NCBI GenBank assembly: GCA_017448345.1
Contig: JAFSLP010000004.1
Coordinates: forward strand, 1 to 64,000
Source: Paludibacteraceae bacterium
GTDB taxonomy: Bacteria > Bacteroidota > Bacteroidia > Bacteroidales > Paludibacteraceae
DNA length: 64,000 bases
Direction of reading: 5' to 3'
Made by a program: the position numbers and the translations under genes. Shown piece after piece: positions 15,808 through 24,473 of this stretch; positions within the stretch are counted from its first letter, which is position 1; every line of letters starts with the position of its first letter. Under the pieces are notes generated by a model that did no database searches, was not told the origin of the DNA, and saw only the letters and a program-made list of their open reading frames with translations.

Positions 15808-18648
15808 ATGAAAAAGATTCTTTCCTTATTTCTCGCCTTACTGACAGTTTCAGTAATGAATGCCAAAGTGGCTTTCTTGGTGCCGGCGAACAACACAAGC
15901 CGCGAGTCGCTTGCCTCTTTTGAAATAGACGGAGCGGCACAAGATCCGGAGAAACGAGCCTATGATTGGTTTAACACTAACTTTGTGGAGCCGGGCAATG
16001 GTCAGTTCATCTGTTTGGACGATTTAAACAGCATGCCTAACGATGTGTATGCCATCTGGATTTATGTGGACCGTGTTGGCTTTGACGCAGGGCAATTTGA
16101 TGCTTTGTTTACAAGTCACATTAGTGAGTTGCAAGCTTTCGTTAATGCGGGCGGTAACCTCTTCCTCTGTAAGCAGGCTACCCGTTTGGAGAAAGACCTT
16201 GTAGGAGCTACCGATGGTCAGAGTAGTGAGCCAGGAACGGGTAATGTGATTATCCCGGACTACAATCATAACAATATTAATGAACCTGCCACGTGGGCTG
16301 TAGATTTTCGATTTGAGTTACCGGATGATTGGCAACATCGAGGAGGTCATGCTATCTATGCCAATGTTCCTCATAGAAATGAGAATGAAGCGGAATTGAT
16401 TTGGACAAGCGGAAGAAAACTGACAAACAATAATTGTGGCATCGGTATTGGAACAATGGGGATGAATGATATTTGGGACAAAGATCGTTTCCATGCTTTC
16501 GAAACTCGTAATAACTGTCAGGTTCTTGGAGGTTGGGCGAATGGTGATGGCTGCCACTATGGCGGTGTCATTGAGTTCTTTCCTACAGGCAACCGCAAAG
16601 GTACTGTTCTCATGCTTGGTCTCGCAGCATATCAGTGGATTAACAACAATGCCGGCAATGGTTGGGAAAACACACAAAAGATTACACAAAATGTATTGGA
16701 ATATTTAGGTGCCAATCCCAATCTTCACTGGAACGAAGAAACTATTCCGACCTCCGGTGTGATTAACGAGCAGCATATTATGACCGCTTCGGCTAACGCA
16801 GGATATACGGTAAGATACTATCCCAATACAGACGTTGAAATCGCTAATATCGGAGAGGCAGACGGAAATATCTATTTTAACTATTTTGGTACTGCAACGT
16901 TCCGTGCAGAGGCTGAAGGTGATGGATGGACATTACCAAAAAATAAATATGTCATCTACTCCCCGGAAATAACCATTACAGGCGGTACGGATGCCAATCC
17001 GCGATATGCCTATGTATTGCCATACTCGATGCACACCATGGCGAACTATGACAACGAAGAAGGTCTCCGTCCTGACTTTGAGGCAGCCGCTTGGTTCTAC
17101 CAGCAGTTTATCGTAGATGAGGTCGGTGGTAAACACGGCTGTTTCGTTCGTCCGTCAGATTTAGCTTCATTGAATCCCGCCATCAAAGTCCTCTGGATTC
17201 ACAATGACCATGTAGGCAAAGACTCGCAAGAGTATTACAACGACCTTGGCGATGATACGTTCCGCGATAACCTCAGCTCTTTCATTGCCGACGGCGGAAA
17301 GGTGTTTGTCTCCAAGCAGGCGACCCGTCTTATCGGTGACCTCGGACGCGCTTCCTATCCTGCCTACCAAAACGGCGGATATGGCGACCGTGGACCATGG
17401 CGTGTAGGAAACACTTGGAATCTGGATGGCGAATTTATAGACCATAGTACCCATGCCGTGTATGCCAATATAGGCACGAATACCGAGATTATGGCGGAAG
17501 GTCGGCATACAGACAACAACTGCATCTATAATAATGATATGTTAGGTTGGACAGGGAATCGGGATCCACAAAAACTACATGATTTTGAGACCGCCAACAA
17601 CTGCCTCATTTTAGGCACATGGGGACATGATAATAATGTACTGGAATGTGTCGGATTCGTAGAGTTTTACCCGCAGAACACCACAGAAGGAACGATTATA
17701 GCCATGGGTCTGGCGGCATTCCACTGGGCAAACCCGACGGATGCCATCAAAACGCTCACACGCGACATACTCTACTATCTGAATATAGAAGAAACGCCCT
17801 TATTTACTTGGGTTAATGCACCGGCTGACGGAAGTGTAGGCACAGAACAGTTTGTGAATGTGGAGCACAAGGACAGTGAAATCCATTGGACCAGCAGTGA
17901 CAACGATGTAGTGGAGATAGTTGATGATCCCGAACATCCCGGTGACCCCGAATACAAGAAACTGATCCTCAAAGCAGCAGGCACAGTAACCATCACCGCA
18001 ACACGCACGGGTGACGGCTATAAGATTCCGAAAAACGTGAAAAGTCCGACTCACGCAACCCAAACGATTACCGTTACCAACGGATACACCCGTAACGGTC
18101 TGTTGCAGGATTACTACTACACTGTTTGCCTGCCCAAAGGTGCCGTTTCCTATACCGGTGCGGAGATGTTCAAAATAGCCGACAAGACTGCTAACAATGA
18201 CATCGTAATAGAAGAAGTAGATGATATGGAAGCCGGGATTCCGTATATCTTCTTGGCTACGGCAGAGCAACTCAATGTGGTCTATGATAACAATGATCCT
18301 GTAGCGGCACAAAGTGACAACGGACTCGTCGGATATATCGGAACCGAAGCATTGGAACTATCGGCAAATGAAAACTACTATATCTTGGCAAAGAACCAGA
18401 TTTGGCAGGTAGATCAGACTGCAACTGTTCCTTCCAACCGCGCGTACATAGATATGAGTGCTATCCATCCGAAGACTCCTGCGCCCGGCAAAAAGCGCTA
18501 TGTTATTAGCAGTCAGCATACCGCTACAGGAATTGAGGGGACAAACGCCAATGAGTCCTCAAAAGCGAAAAAGATAGTTCGTGACGGGCAATTGCTGATT
18601 AAGCAGGGCGAACATGTGTACAATGCACAGGGACAAATCATAAAATAA
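15808..18648 (+). CDS. Secreted protein with two DUF4960-type domains and Ig-like modules
   Basis: 946 residues with a signal peptide ending in MNA. Domain 1 (about 20-305) is closely related to that of the preceding gene (KVAFLVPANN, AIWIYVDRVGF, GGNLFLCKQATRLEKDLVGA, NNNCGIGIG). A short beta module separates it from domain 2 (about 395-660; VLWIHNDHVG, GGKVFVSKQATRL, DNNCIYNND). Then come a bacterial Ig-like module (about 670-755), the shared C-terminal module and a tail, KKIVRDGQLLIK then YNAQGQIIK, of the kind found on exported Bacteroidales proteins. It has its own operator and promoter, so it may be expressed to a different level from the susC1 operon. The first half is visibly more AT-rich than its neighbour, which suggests a different history or conversion. 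Confidence 0.7.
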   Translation: MKKILSLFLALLTVSVMNAKVAFLVPANNTSRESLASFEIDGAAQDPEKRAYDWFNTNFVEPGNGQFICLDDLNSMPNDVYAIWIYVDRVGFDAGQFDALFTSHISELQAFVNAGGNLFLCKQATRLEKDLVGATDGQSSEPGTGNVIIPDYNHNNINEPATWAVDFRFELPDDWQHRGGHAIYANVPHRNENEAELIWTSGRKLTNNNCGIGIGTMGMNDIWDKDRFHAFETRNNCQVLGGWANGDGCHYGGVIEFFPTGNRKGTVLMLGLAAYQWINNNAGNGWENTQKITQNVLEYLGANPNLHWNEETIPTSGVINEQHIMTASANAGYTVRYYPNTDVEIANIGEADGNIYFNYFGTATFRAEAEGDGWTLPKNKYVIYSPEITITGGTDANPRYAYVLPYSMHTMANYDNEEGLRPDFEAAAWFYQQFIVDEVGGKHGCFVRPSDLASLNPAIKVLWIHNDHVGKDSQEYYNDLGDDTFRDNLSSFIADGGKVFVSKQATRLIGDLGRASYPAYQNGGYGDRGPWRVGNTWNLDGEFIDHSTHAVYANIGTNTEIMAEGRHTDNNCIYNNDMLGWTGNRDPQKLHDFETANNCLILGTWGHDNNVLECVGFVEFYPQNTTEGTIIAMGLAAFHWANPTDAIKTLTRDILYYLNIEETPLFTWVNAPADGSVGTEQFVNVEHKDSEIHWTSSDNDVVEIVDDPEHPGDPEYKKLILKAAGTVTITATRTGDGYKIPKNVKSPTHATQTITVTNGYTRNGLLQDYYYTVCLPKGAVSYTGAEMFKIADKTANNDIVIEEVDDMEAGIPYIFLATAEQLNVVYDNNDPVAAQSDNGLVGYIGTEALELSANENYYILAKNQIWQVDQTATVPSNRAYIDMSAIHPKTPAPGKKRYVISSQHTATGIEGTNANESSKAKKIVRDGQLLIKQGEHVYNAQGQIIK

Positions 18649-18679
18649 TGGATAACAGCTGATAGAAAGGAAAAACACT

Positions 18680-18829
18680 ATGAAACGCATGTATAATCAA
18701 CCACAAGTATCCGTAGCACAAATCGCTATGACTGTTTCTCTTTTGGCTGGCAGCGGCAGTCCTACACAAAGAACCATCATTACGAATGGAGGTACTATCT
18801 CTGCGGGGGGAGAAACTGAAGCTTGGTAA
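18680..18829 (+). CDS. Small 49-residue protein after the tandem DUF4960 gene
   Basis: An ATG at 18680 opens a 49-codon frame beginning MKRMYNQPQVSVAQI and ending GGETEAW, 31 bases after the preceding stop and 51 bases before a strong terminator. The layout (basic start, Tyr-x-x-Pro, short hydrophobic middle, Gly-rich end) resembles small Bacteroidales peptides seen downstream of larger genes, but I cannot name a family. Its place as the last gene before the terminator supports it being translated. Function unknown; secretion, a modified peptide, or no function are all possible. Confidence 0.5.
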   Translation: MKRMYNQPQVSVAQIAMTVSLLAGSGSPTQRTIITNGGTISAGGETEAW

Positions 18830-18880
18830 GTGATAACAAACCGACTTTATTGTCTATTGTTGCTTACCGTCCGTAACAAG

Positions 18881-18917
18881 AAAACAGACACGCGAACAAT
18901 CGCGTGTCTGTTTTTTT
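18881..18917 (+). terminator. Strong intrinsic terminator closing locus 1
   Basis: Perfect stem ACAGACACGCG / CGCGTGTCTGT (18884-18894 with 18901-18911), six-base loop AACAAT, then a run of seven T. Flanking A and T tracts extend the stem. It ends the transcript from the 15764 promoter. Confidence 0.95.
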
Positions 18918-18936
18918 GTGGCTTCTTGCTGACAAA

Positions 18937-19323
18937 ATCCGCCAAACTTGGCGGATGCATAAGGCGCGGGCGCCACCATATTGCAATTGTACACGAGACC
19001 GGAAAATCCGGAGATACCAGACCGCTTCGCTAATCCGGAACCTTGCGGATAGGAAATGCGGATAAAATCCCGGGTCCCCAGACCGACATCGGATGTCGGG
19101 GAAAAGAAGAAAACGCCGACTGTCAGTCGGCACAATACAAAGAATCCAACAGCGGCAAGAATGCCGAATGGGGGAACGAAGGGAGAAAACGGCATACAAT
19201 GCCGGGGTAATGGACGAAGGAAGAAACCGGCATGGCATGCCGGAGAATAAAAACGGATGCCGACGGGACGGACACGAATGTAGCGGCAGAGGCGGCATTT
19301 CCGATCCGCCAAATGTGGCGGAT
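18937..19323. repeat. Array of short GC-rich palindromes, non-coding
   Basis: At least nine compact palindromes lie in 390 bases: 18937 ATCCGCCAA/TTGGCGGAT, 18963 GGCGC/GCGCC, 18999 CCGGA/TCCGG, 19083 CCGACATC/GATGTCGG, 19115 GCCGACTG/CAGTCGGC, 19152 CGGCA/TGCCG, 19190 CGGCAT/ATGCCG, 19227 CCGGCATG/CATGCCGG, 19304 ATCCGCCA/TGGCGGAT. Loops are 1-4 bases. No coding frame is convincing. The stretch near 18997-19037 closely matches part of the repeat at 48438-48516, so this is a dispersed intergenic element. Confidence 0.75.
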
Positions 19324-19370
19324 GCTATGCTGTTGGTTATACTGTGGTACGCCTGTGGATAGCCGAGTAA

Positions 19371-19422
19371 CCCAATAACAGCCCAATAATCACCCAATAA
19401 TAACCCAATAATAACCCAATAA
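19371..19422. repeat. Tandem ~11-bp CCCAATAAT-type repeat
   Basis: Five or so units of CCCAATAATCA/CCCAATAATAA. A second array lies at 48284-48325. Both are followed by the same words (ACAATGGTTACCGCTG) and by a promoter pointing back through the array on the minus strand. On the minus strand the units read as a hydrophobic peptide (FYWVIIGLLLG). Confidence 0.8.
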
Positions 19423-19465
19423 AATGCCAATAACATAACAATGGTTACCGCTGCGAAAACGAGTG

Positions 19466-19497
19466 CAAAGGTACGAAAAATAATTCAAACATCCAAA
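19466..19497 (-). promoter_or_regulatory. Minus-strand promoter reading into the 11-bp repeat
   Basis: On the minus strand: TTTG (complement of CAAA 19494-19497), 20 bases, TACCTTTG (complement of CAAAGGTA 19466-19473). It would transcribe the repeat array at 19371-19422. No established gene lies downstream on that strand, so it may make a small RNA or short hydrophobic peptide, or be inert. Confidence 0.6.
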
Positions 19498-19546
19498 TTA
19501 AAAATTAAAAATTACGAATTAAAAATTACGAATTACGAATTATTTT

Positions 19547-19578
19547 TTTGCATATTCCGATTTTTTGTTGTACCTTTG
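19547..19578 (+). promoter_or_regulatory. Promoter of regulator 2
   Basis: TTTG at 19547-19550, 20-base spacer, TACCTTTG at 19571-19578. The 22-base leader to the ATG at 19601 is closely matched to that of regulator 1. Confidence 0.9.
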
Positions 19579-19600
19579 CAGGTGAAATTACTGTAGTATC

Positions 19601-21142
19601 ATGAACAGGCTGAGAAGAAGTTTTTATCTATTGTTTGCCCTTCCGTTGGTGTGGTTCGGGTGTACGGACCGTGCGCCGCAGTACCGTATCGGCGTGAGCC
19701 AGTGTCTGGACGACACATGGAGGCAGAAGATGAACGCCGAGATGGACTGCGAGATGCTGCTTCATCCGGACATGACGCTGTCGCGCCGCATCGCGTACGG
19801 GAGCAACGAGCTGCAATGCGCGCAGATAGACAGTTTCATCGCCGAAGGAGTGGACCTGCTGATTGTCAGTCCGAACGACCCGGATCGTGTCCAGCCGGCA
19901 GTCAGCCGTGCTTACCGTGCCGGTATCCCTGTCATCATAGCCGACCGCCATGTGGCAGGCGACGAATGGACCGCTTTCATCGGCGGGGACAACTATGCCG
20001 TGGGACAACTGATGGCGGAATGGGTGAAGGAGGAATTACGAATTAAAAATTACGAATTAAGAATTACGAATTACGAATTAAGAATTACGAATTACGAATC
20101 ACGAATTAAAGATTTTACGATATTGGAGGTGACGGGCATGGAGGAGTCGGTGCCGGAGCGGCTGCGTCATCAGGGATTCATGGACGGTATGGCGGAGGCG
20201 TTTCCCGATGCCGGAACGATGCCAAGTATCTATTCTGTATCCGGATGCAAGGACGCCTATAGTGCCGTGAGCGTATTCTTAAAGGAGCACGCGCGCGTGG
20301 ATGCCATCGTGGCGCAGAACGACATCATGGCGATAGAGTCAGCCAAGGCGGTGAATGCCGCCCCGGGTTACGGCAAAGGTTCCGTACCGATTATGGGCGT
20401 TGACGGCATCAGTATGGGTCTGCAGGCGATAGTCAACGGCGACATGGAGTGTACGGCGGTGTATCCAACGCGTGGCGACCTCATCATCCATACCGCCACA
20501 AAGATACTGAGGGGTGAGCCATATGCCAGAGACACTATCTTGGAGACGATGCTGATTGATGCCGATTTGGCATACCCGTTGCTGCGTCAGTTCGAGGCGA
20601 TGGAGCATGAACTGAACACGATGCAGTTAGTGCGTCTGCAGTCGCAAAACCAGTGGCGTGAGATGAAGAGGAACAAGCACCTCCTGTTAGGTATCATCGC
20701 GGTGCTGGCGTTTCTGTTCCTGTCGGTGTCGGTGTTTGTCATCGCCATTCAGCGCAACATGCGTGCGAAGATAACGAGCGAGATCATACCGCAGTTGGAA
20801 GAGGTGAAAGAAGCCATCCATCTGAGCAACCGTGATGCCGCGTTCATGGAGAACATCCGCCAGATAGTGGATGATAACCTGACGAACCCGGAGTTGAATG
20901 TGGAGTTTCTGTCCTCCGCGCTCCAGCTGGACCGTACGCAGGTCTTCCGGCGGTTGAAGGCCATCACCGGCAAAGGTCCATTGGACTATATCCGCGAACG
21001 CAGGCTGATCAGGGCGGACGAACTGCTTAACAGTACGGACATGACGGTCAGACAGGTAGCCTATGAATTACGGTTCGCCTCACCGGGGTATTTCTCCAAA
21101 TACTACAAACAATATTTCGGACACCTGCCCAGCAAACGGTAG
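19601..21142 (+). CDS. Membrane-spanning sugar-sensing AraC-family regulator (regulator 2)
   Basis: 513 residues, paralogue of the regulator at 473 with the same order: signal ending in WFGC, periplasmic sugar-binding domain (FIGGDNYAVGQ, IVAQNDIMAIE, IMGVDG), transmembrane helix at about 360-382, AraC-type DNA-binding domain (RTQVFRRLKAITGKGPLDY, SPGYFSKYYKQYFG). It has no kinase or receiver domain. Residues about 146-170 are an in-frame low-complexity insert built from the word GAATTAC (NYELRIT repeated). The insert falls in the same loop as the GGACAAA insert of regulator 1, between the AEWVK and FTILEV segments. It lies directly upstream of susC2. I infer both regulators recognise the shared 55-bp operators, possibly with different sugar preference. 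Confidence 0.85.
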   Translation: MNRLRRSFYLLFALPLVWFGCTDRAPQYRIGVSQCLDDTWRQKMNAEMDCEMLLHPDMTLSRRIAYGSNELQCAQIDSFIAEGVDLLIVSPNDPDRVQPAVSRAYRAGIPVIIADRHVAGDEWTAFIGGDNYAVGQLMAEWVKEELRIKNYELRITNYELRITNYESRIKDFTILEVTGMEESVPERLRHQGFMDGMAEAFPDAGTMPSIYSVSGCKDAYSAVSVFLKEHARVDAIVAQNDIMAIESAKAVNAAPGYGKGSVPIMGVDGISMGLQAIVNGDMECTAVYPTRGDLIIHTATKILRGEPYARDTILETMLIDADLAYPLLRQFEAMEHELNTMQLVRLQSQNQWREMKRNKHLLLGIIAVLAFLFLSVSVFVIAIQRNMRAKITSEIIPQLEEVKEAIHLSNRDAAFMENIRQIVDDNLTNPELNVEFLSSALQLDRTQVFRRLKAITGKGPLDYIRERRLIRADELLNSTDMTVRQVAYELRFASPGYFSKYYKQYFGHLPSKR

Positions 21143-21147
21143 TTTTT

Positions 21148-21202
21148 GTTGAAAAGTGTATCAAATTTGTTGACGCGAAACAAATCTGCCATCTTTTGCA
21201 AC
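21148..21202. promoter_or_regulatory. 55-bp operator, copy C (susC2)
   Basis: Sites start at 21148 (GTTGAAAAGTGTA, the most diverged), 21169 (GTTGACGCGAAAC, within TTTGTT...AACAAA) and 21190 (CATCTTTTGCAAC). Spacing to the -7 box is 32 bases as in the other copies. It begins six bases after the regulator 2 stop codon. Confidence 0.85.
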
Positions 21203-21209
21203 ATAATTT

Positions 21210-21241
21210 TTTGTGCATGTGCAAAAATGCGCGTACCTTTG
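21210..21241 (+). promoter_or_regulatory. Promoter of the susC2 operon
   Basis: TTTG at 21210-21213, 20-base spacer, TACCTTTG at 21234-21241. The spacer is nearly identical to that of susC1. Confidence 0.9.
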
Positions 21242-21294
21242 CAGCGGAATTTGGAAAATCCAAGTTCCGTTGTATTGTTTAATTTATCACTATC
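21242..21294 (+). promoter_or_regulatory. Conserved susC2 5' leader with small hairpin
   Basis: Matches the susC1 leader over most of its length, with hairpin TTGGA-AAA-TCCAA at 21251-21263. Only the loop bases differ from copy 1. Confidence 0.6.
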
Positions 21295-24200
21295 ATGAGA
21301 AACAAAAGACTTGTTCTAACGTCCTTCTTTGTAATGTTATGCTCTCTTACTCTGCTGCACGCGCAGGTGACTGCGACGGGTACGGTATTGGAGGCATCCA
21401 CAGGCGAACCGGTCATCGGTGCGTCCATCTTGGAAGAAGGAACGTCCAATGGTACCATCACGGATTTCGATGGTAATTTCCAACTGAATGTGGCTACAGG
21501 AGCCAAGTTGGTTATCTCTTATGTAGGTTACAAATCCCAGACTCTGTCCGCAGCAAGCGGCATGACGGTCAAGTTAGCGGAAGACAGCGAGGTGCTGGAA
21601 GAAGTAGTCGTGACCGGTTACACGACGCAGCGCAAGGCGGATCTGACAGGTGCAGTCAGTGCCATCTCCGCCAAAGACCTTGAGAAGCAGCAGGAGAACA
21701 ACCCGATGAAGGCGTTGCAGGGCAAAGTGCCGGGTCTGAACATCACCGCCGACGGTAATCCTTCCGGTTCGACAGGTGTGCAGATCCGTGGTGTGGGTTC
21801 GTTCAACTCCTCGTCCGCCCCGCTCTACATCATCGACGGTGTGCCGACGACCTCGGGTATGCATGAGCTGAACCCCAACGACATCGAGAGTATTCAGGTG
21901 TTGAAAGACGCCGCTTCCGCTTCTATCTACGGAAGCCGTGCGGCGAACGGTGTGATTGTCATCACGACCAAGAAAGGCACGGAGGGCAAGATCCGCGTGG
22001 ACTTGGATGCCAGCGTGGCTGTTCAGTCCTATGTCAACCGCATGCACGTGCTCAACTCCGGGCAGTACGGCAGAGCATTGTGGCAGGCATATATCAACGA
22101 CGGTATAGCCGACCCGAACACCAACGTGTTGGGTTACCGCTACGACTGGGGGTATAACGAGCAGGGACAGCCGGTTCTCAACAATGTGATGCTGAACAAA
22201 TATCTGGACGACGCAGGCACGGTGCCGGTGGGCAACACCGACTGGTTCTCGGAAGTCACGCGCCCGGGTGTGATACAGAATTATAATGTGGCGGTGTCGA
22301 ACGGCAGCCAGAAGGGCAGTTCGTTTTTCTCGCTCGGTTATTACAAGAACGAGGGTATCATCAAGACCACTGACTTCGACCGTTTCTCGGCACGTATCAA
22401 CAGCGACTACAAGATACTGAAAGACTATGTGACCATCGGCGAGAACTTCACTCTGAGCCGTACGTCGGAGGTAGCCGCTCCGGGCAATTATATCGAGAGT
22501 GCTCTTCAGTACAATCCGCTACTGCCGGTGTATAATGACCAAGGCGAGCTGGCGCAGGCTCCGTCATCCAGCGGTTTCCCGCAACGTGAGAACCCGATGT
22601 CCATCTTGGAGCGCAACAAGGACAACCGTTATACCTATTGGCGCGTGTTCGGAAATGCATATCTCAACATCAACCCCTACAAAGGTCTGAATATCCGCAC
22701 GACGGCGGGTATCGACTATGCGCAGAAGAAACAGCGTTTCTTCACCTACCCCATCACCGAAGGCGTGGTAGCCAACGACAAAAACGCCGTTGAGTACAAG
22801 CAGGAACACTGGCTCAAATGGATGTGGAACGCCATCATCACCTATAACTTGGAGATCGGCAAGCACCGCGCAGACTTCCTGTTAGGAACCGAGCTGAACC
22901 GCGAGACAGACGACTGGGGGTCGGCATACAAGGAGGATTTCATAGTCCTGAACCCGACCTATATGTGGCCCTCCGCCGGTACGGGCAAGGCGCAGTCATA
23001 CGGCGGCGCGAGCAGCTATTCGCTCATCTCGTTCTTCGGCAAAGCCAACTACACGTACGACAACCGCTACCTGATTTCGTTCACGCTCCGTCATGACGGT
23101 TCGAGCCGTTTCGGCAAGCACAACCGTTTTGCCACTTTCCCCTCTGTATCTGCCGGTTGGCGTATCAGTCAGGAGAAGTTCATGAGCGGCGCTTCCTCAT
23201 GGCTGGATGACCTGAAGCTCCGTGCCTCATGGGGTCAGACGGGTAATCAGGATATCTCCGCCACGGCACGCTATACCATCTATGAATCCAACTACGGTGT
23301 GACCGAGAACGGCGGTCAGAGCTACGGAACGTCGTACGACATCTACGGCACCAACGGCGGTCAGATACTGCCGTCCGGCTTCCGCCGTCTGCAAGTGGGT
23401 AACGACGACATCAAATGGGAGACCACCACGCAGACCAACGTCGGTCTGGATTTCGCCTTCTTCAAACAGACACTGTATGGCTCGTTCGACTGGTACTACA
23501 AGCAGACCCGCGACATCCTTGTGGAGATGAAAGGTATCGGCGCGATGGGTGAAGGCGGCGTCCAATGGGTGAACGCCGGTTCGGTGGACAACATGGGAGT
23601 GGAGCTGCAGTTAGGCTACCGCAACCAGACCAAAGGCGGCTTCAAGTATGACATCGCCGCCAACCTCTCGCATTACAGCAACAAAGTGATTGACATGCCG
23701 GAGACGGTAGCCGCCAGCGGTAAGTACGGCGGTAACGGCGTAGAGTCGGTAGTGGGTCACGCGATGTGGTCACAGGTAGGTTATGTCGCCGACGGTATCT
23801 TCAAGAGCCAAGAGGAGATAGACAACCACGCTTATCAGGAGGGTGCCGGACTCGGACGCATCCGCTATCGCGACCTTGACGGGAACGGCGTCATCAACGA
23901 GAAAGACCAGACATGGATCTACTCGCCGATTCCCGCAGTGGCTTTCGGTGCCAACTTCTATTTCGAGTACAAAGGTTTCGACCTGACAGTCTTCTTCCAA
24001 GGAGTAGGCGGCCAGCAGGTCATCACCAAGGATTTCAAGCAGCAGACCGACCTGTGGAGCGGTGTGAACGTAGCCAACCTGAATAAAGGAACGCGCGTAT
24101 TAGACGCATGGAGCCCCACCAATCCCGACAGTAACATCCCCGCCCTCTCGACCAACAACAACAATAACGAGACCCGCGTAAGCACCTATTTCGTGGAAGA

Positions 24201-24417
24201 CGGTTCGTTCCTCAAACTGCGTAATATCCAGTTAGGTTACAACCTGCCCAAGTCCGCGTGTGACAAGATGCTGATGCAGAACTGGCGATGGTTCGTTTCC
24301 GCACAAAATGTGTTTACCATCCATTCTGCTTCGTTTACCGGTGTGGATCCGGAGAACCCGACTTTCGGCTATCCTATCCCGCTGACCGTGACGTTAGGAA
24401 CCAAAGTAACTTTTTGA
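21295..24417 (+). CDS. susC: SusC-type TonB-dependent outer-membrane transporter, locus 2
   Basis: 1040 residues. Signal ends in LHAQ; carboxypeptidase-D-like domain (GEPVIGASILEEG), the junction VLEEVVVTGYTTQRKADL shared with susC1, plug domain (GKVPGLNITADGN, PLYIIDGVPTTSG, YGSRAANGVIVITTKKG), and a barrel ending GTKVTF. The N-terminal ~130 residues are nearly the same as in susC1 but plug and barrel have diverged, suggesting different oligosaccharide preference under a common energy-coupling front end. Third positions are more GC-rich than in locus 1. First gene of the operon to 30241. Confidence 0.95.
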   Translation: MRNKRLVLTSFFVMLCSLTLLHAQVTATGTVLEASTGEPVIGASILEEGTSNGTITDFDGNFQLNVATGAKLVISYVGYKSQTLSAASGMTVKLAEDSEVLEEVVVTGYTTQRKADLTGAVSAISAKDLEKQQENNPMKALQGKVPGLNITADGNPSGSTGVQIRGVGSFNSSSAPLYIIDGVPTTSGMHELNPNDIESIQVLKDAASASIYGSRAANGVIVITTKKGTEGKIRVDLDASVAVQSYVNRMHVLNSGQYGRALWQAYINDGIADPNTNVLGYRYDWGYNEQGQPVLNNVMLNKYLDDAGTVPVGNTDWFSEVTRPGVIQNYNVAVSNGSQKGSSFFSLGYYKNEGIIKTTDFDRFSARINSDYKILKDYVTIGENFTLSRTSEVAAPGNYIESALQYNPLLPVYNDQGELAQAPSSSGFPQRENPMSILERNKDNRYTYWRVFGNAYLNINPYKGLNIRTTAGIDYAQKKQRFFTYPITEGVVANDKNAVEYKQEHWLKWMWNAIITYNLEIGKHRADFLLGTELNRETDDWGSAYKEDFIVLNPTYMWPSAGTGKAQSYGGASSYSLISFFGKANYTYDNRYLISFTLRHDGSSRFGKHNRFATFPSVSAGWRISQEKFMSGASSWLDDLKLRASWGQTGNQDISATARYTIYESNYGVTENGGQSYGTSYDIYGTNGGQILPSGFRRLQVGNDDIKWETTTQTNVGLDFAFFKQTLYGSFDWYYKQTRDILVEMKGIGAMGEGGVQWVNAGSVDNMGVELQLGYRNQTKGGFKYDIAANLSHYSNKVIDMPETVAASGKYGGNGVESVVGHAMWSQVGYVADGIFKSQEEIDNHAYQEGAGLGRIRYRDLDGNGVINEKDQTWIYSPIPAVAFGANFYFEYKGFDLTVFFQGVGGQQVITKDFKQQTDLWSGVNVANLNKGTRVLDAWSPTNPDSNIPALSTNNNNNETRVSTYFVEDGSFLKLRNIQLGYNLPKSACDKMLMQNWRWFVSAQNVFTIHSASFTGVDPENPTFGYPIPLTVTLGTKVTF

Positions 24418-24473
24418 GTTGATAGTTGAAAGTTGATAGTTGAAAGAAGTTTTAAAGTTGAAAGTTTAAAGTT

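Noticed and set aside
19350..19362. DnaA-box-like GGCTATCCACAG on the minus strand
   Set aside because: Single copy with one mismatch to TTATCCACA, no cluster of boxes and no AT-rich unwinding region nearby, so not evidence for oriC.
18864..19436. 190-residue minus-strand frame through the palindrome array
   Set aside because: Most of it translates palindromes and terminator sequence and is not protein-like; only its first ~20 codons (the 11-base repeat) are considered in the findings.
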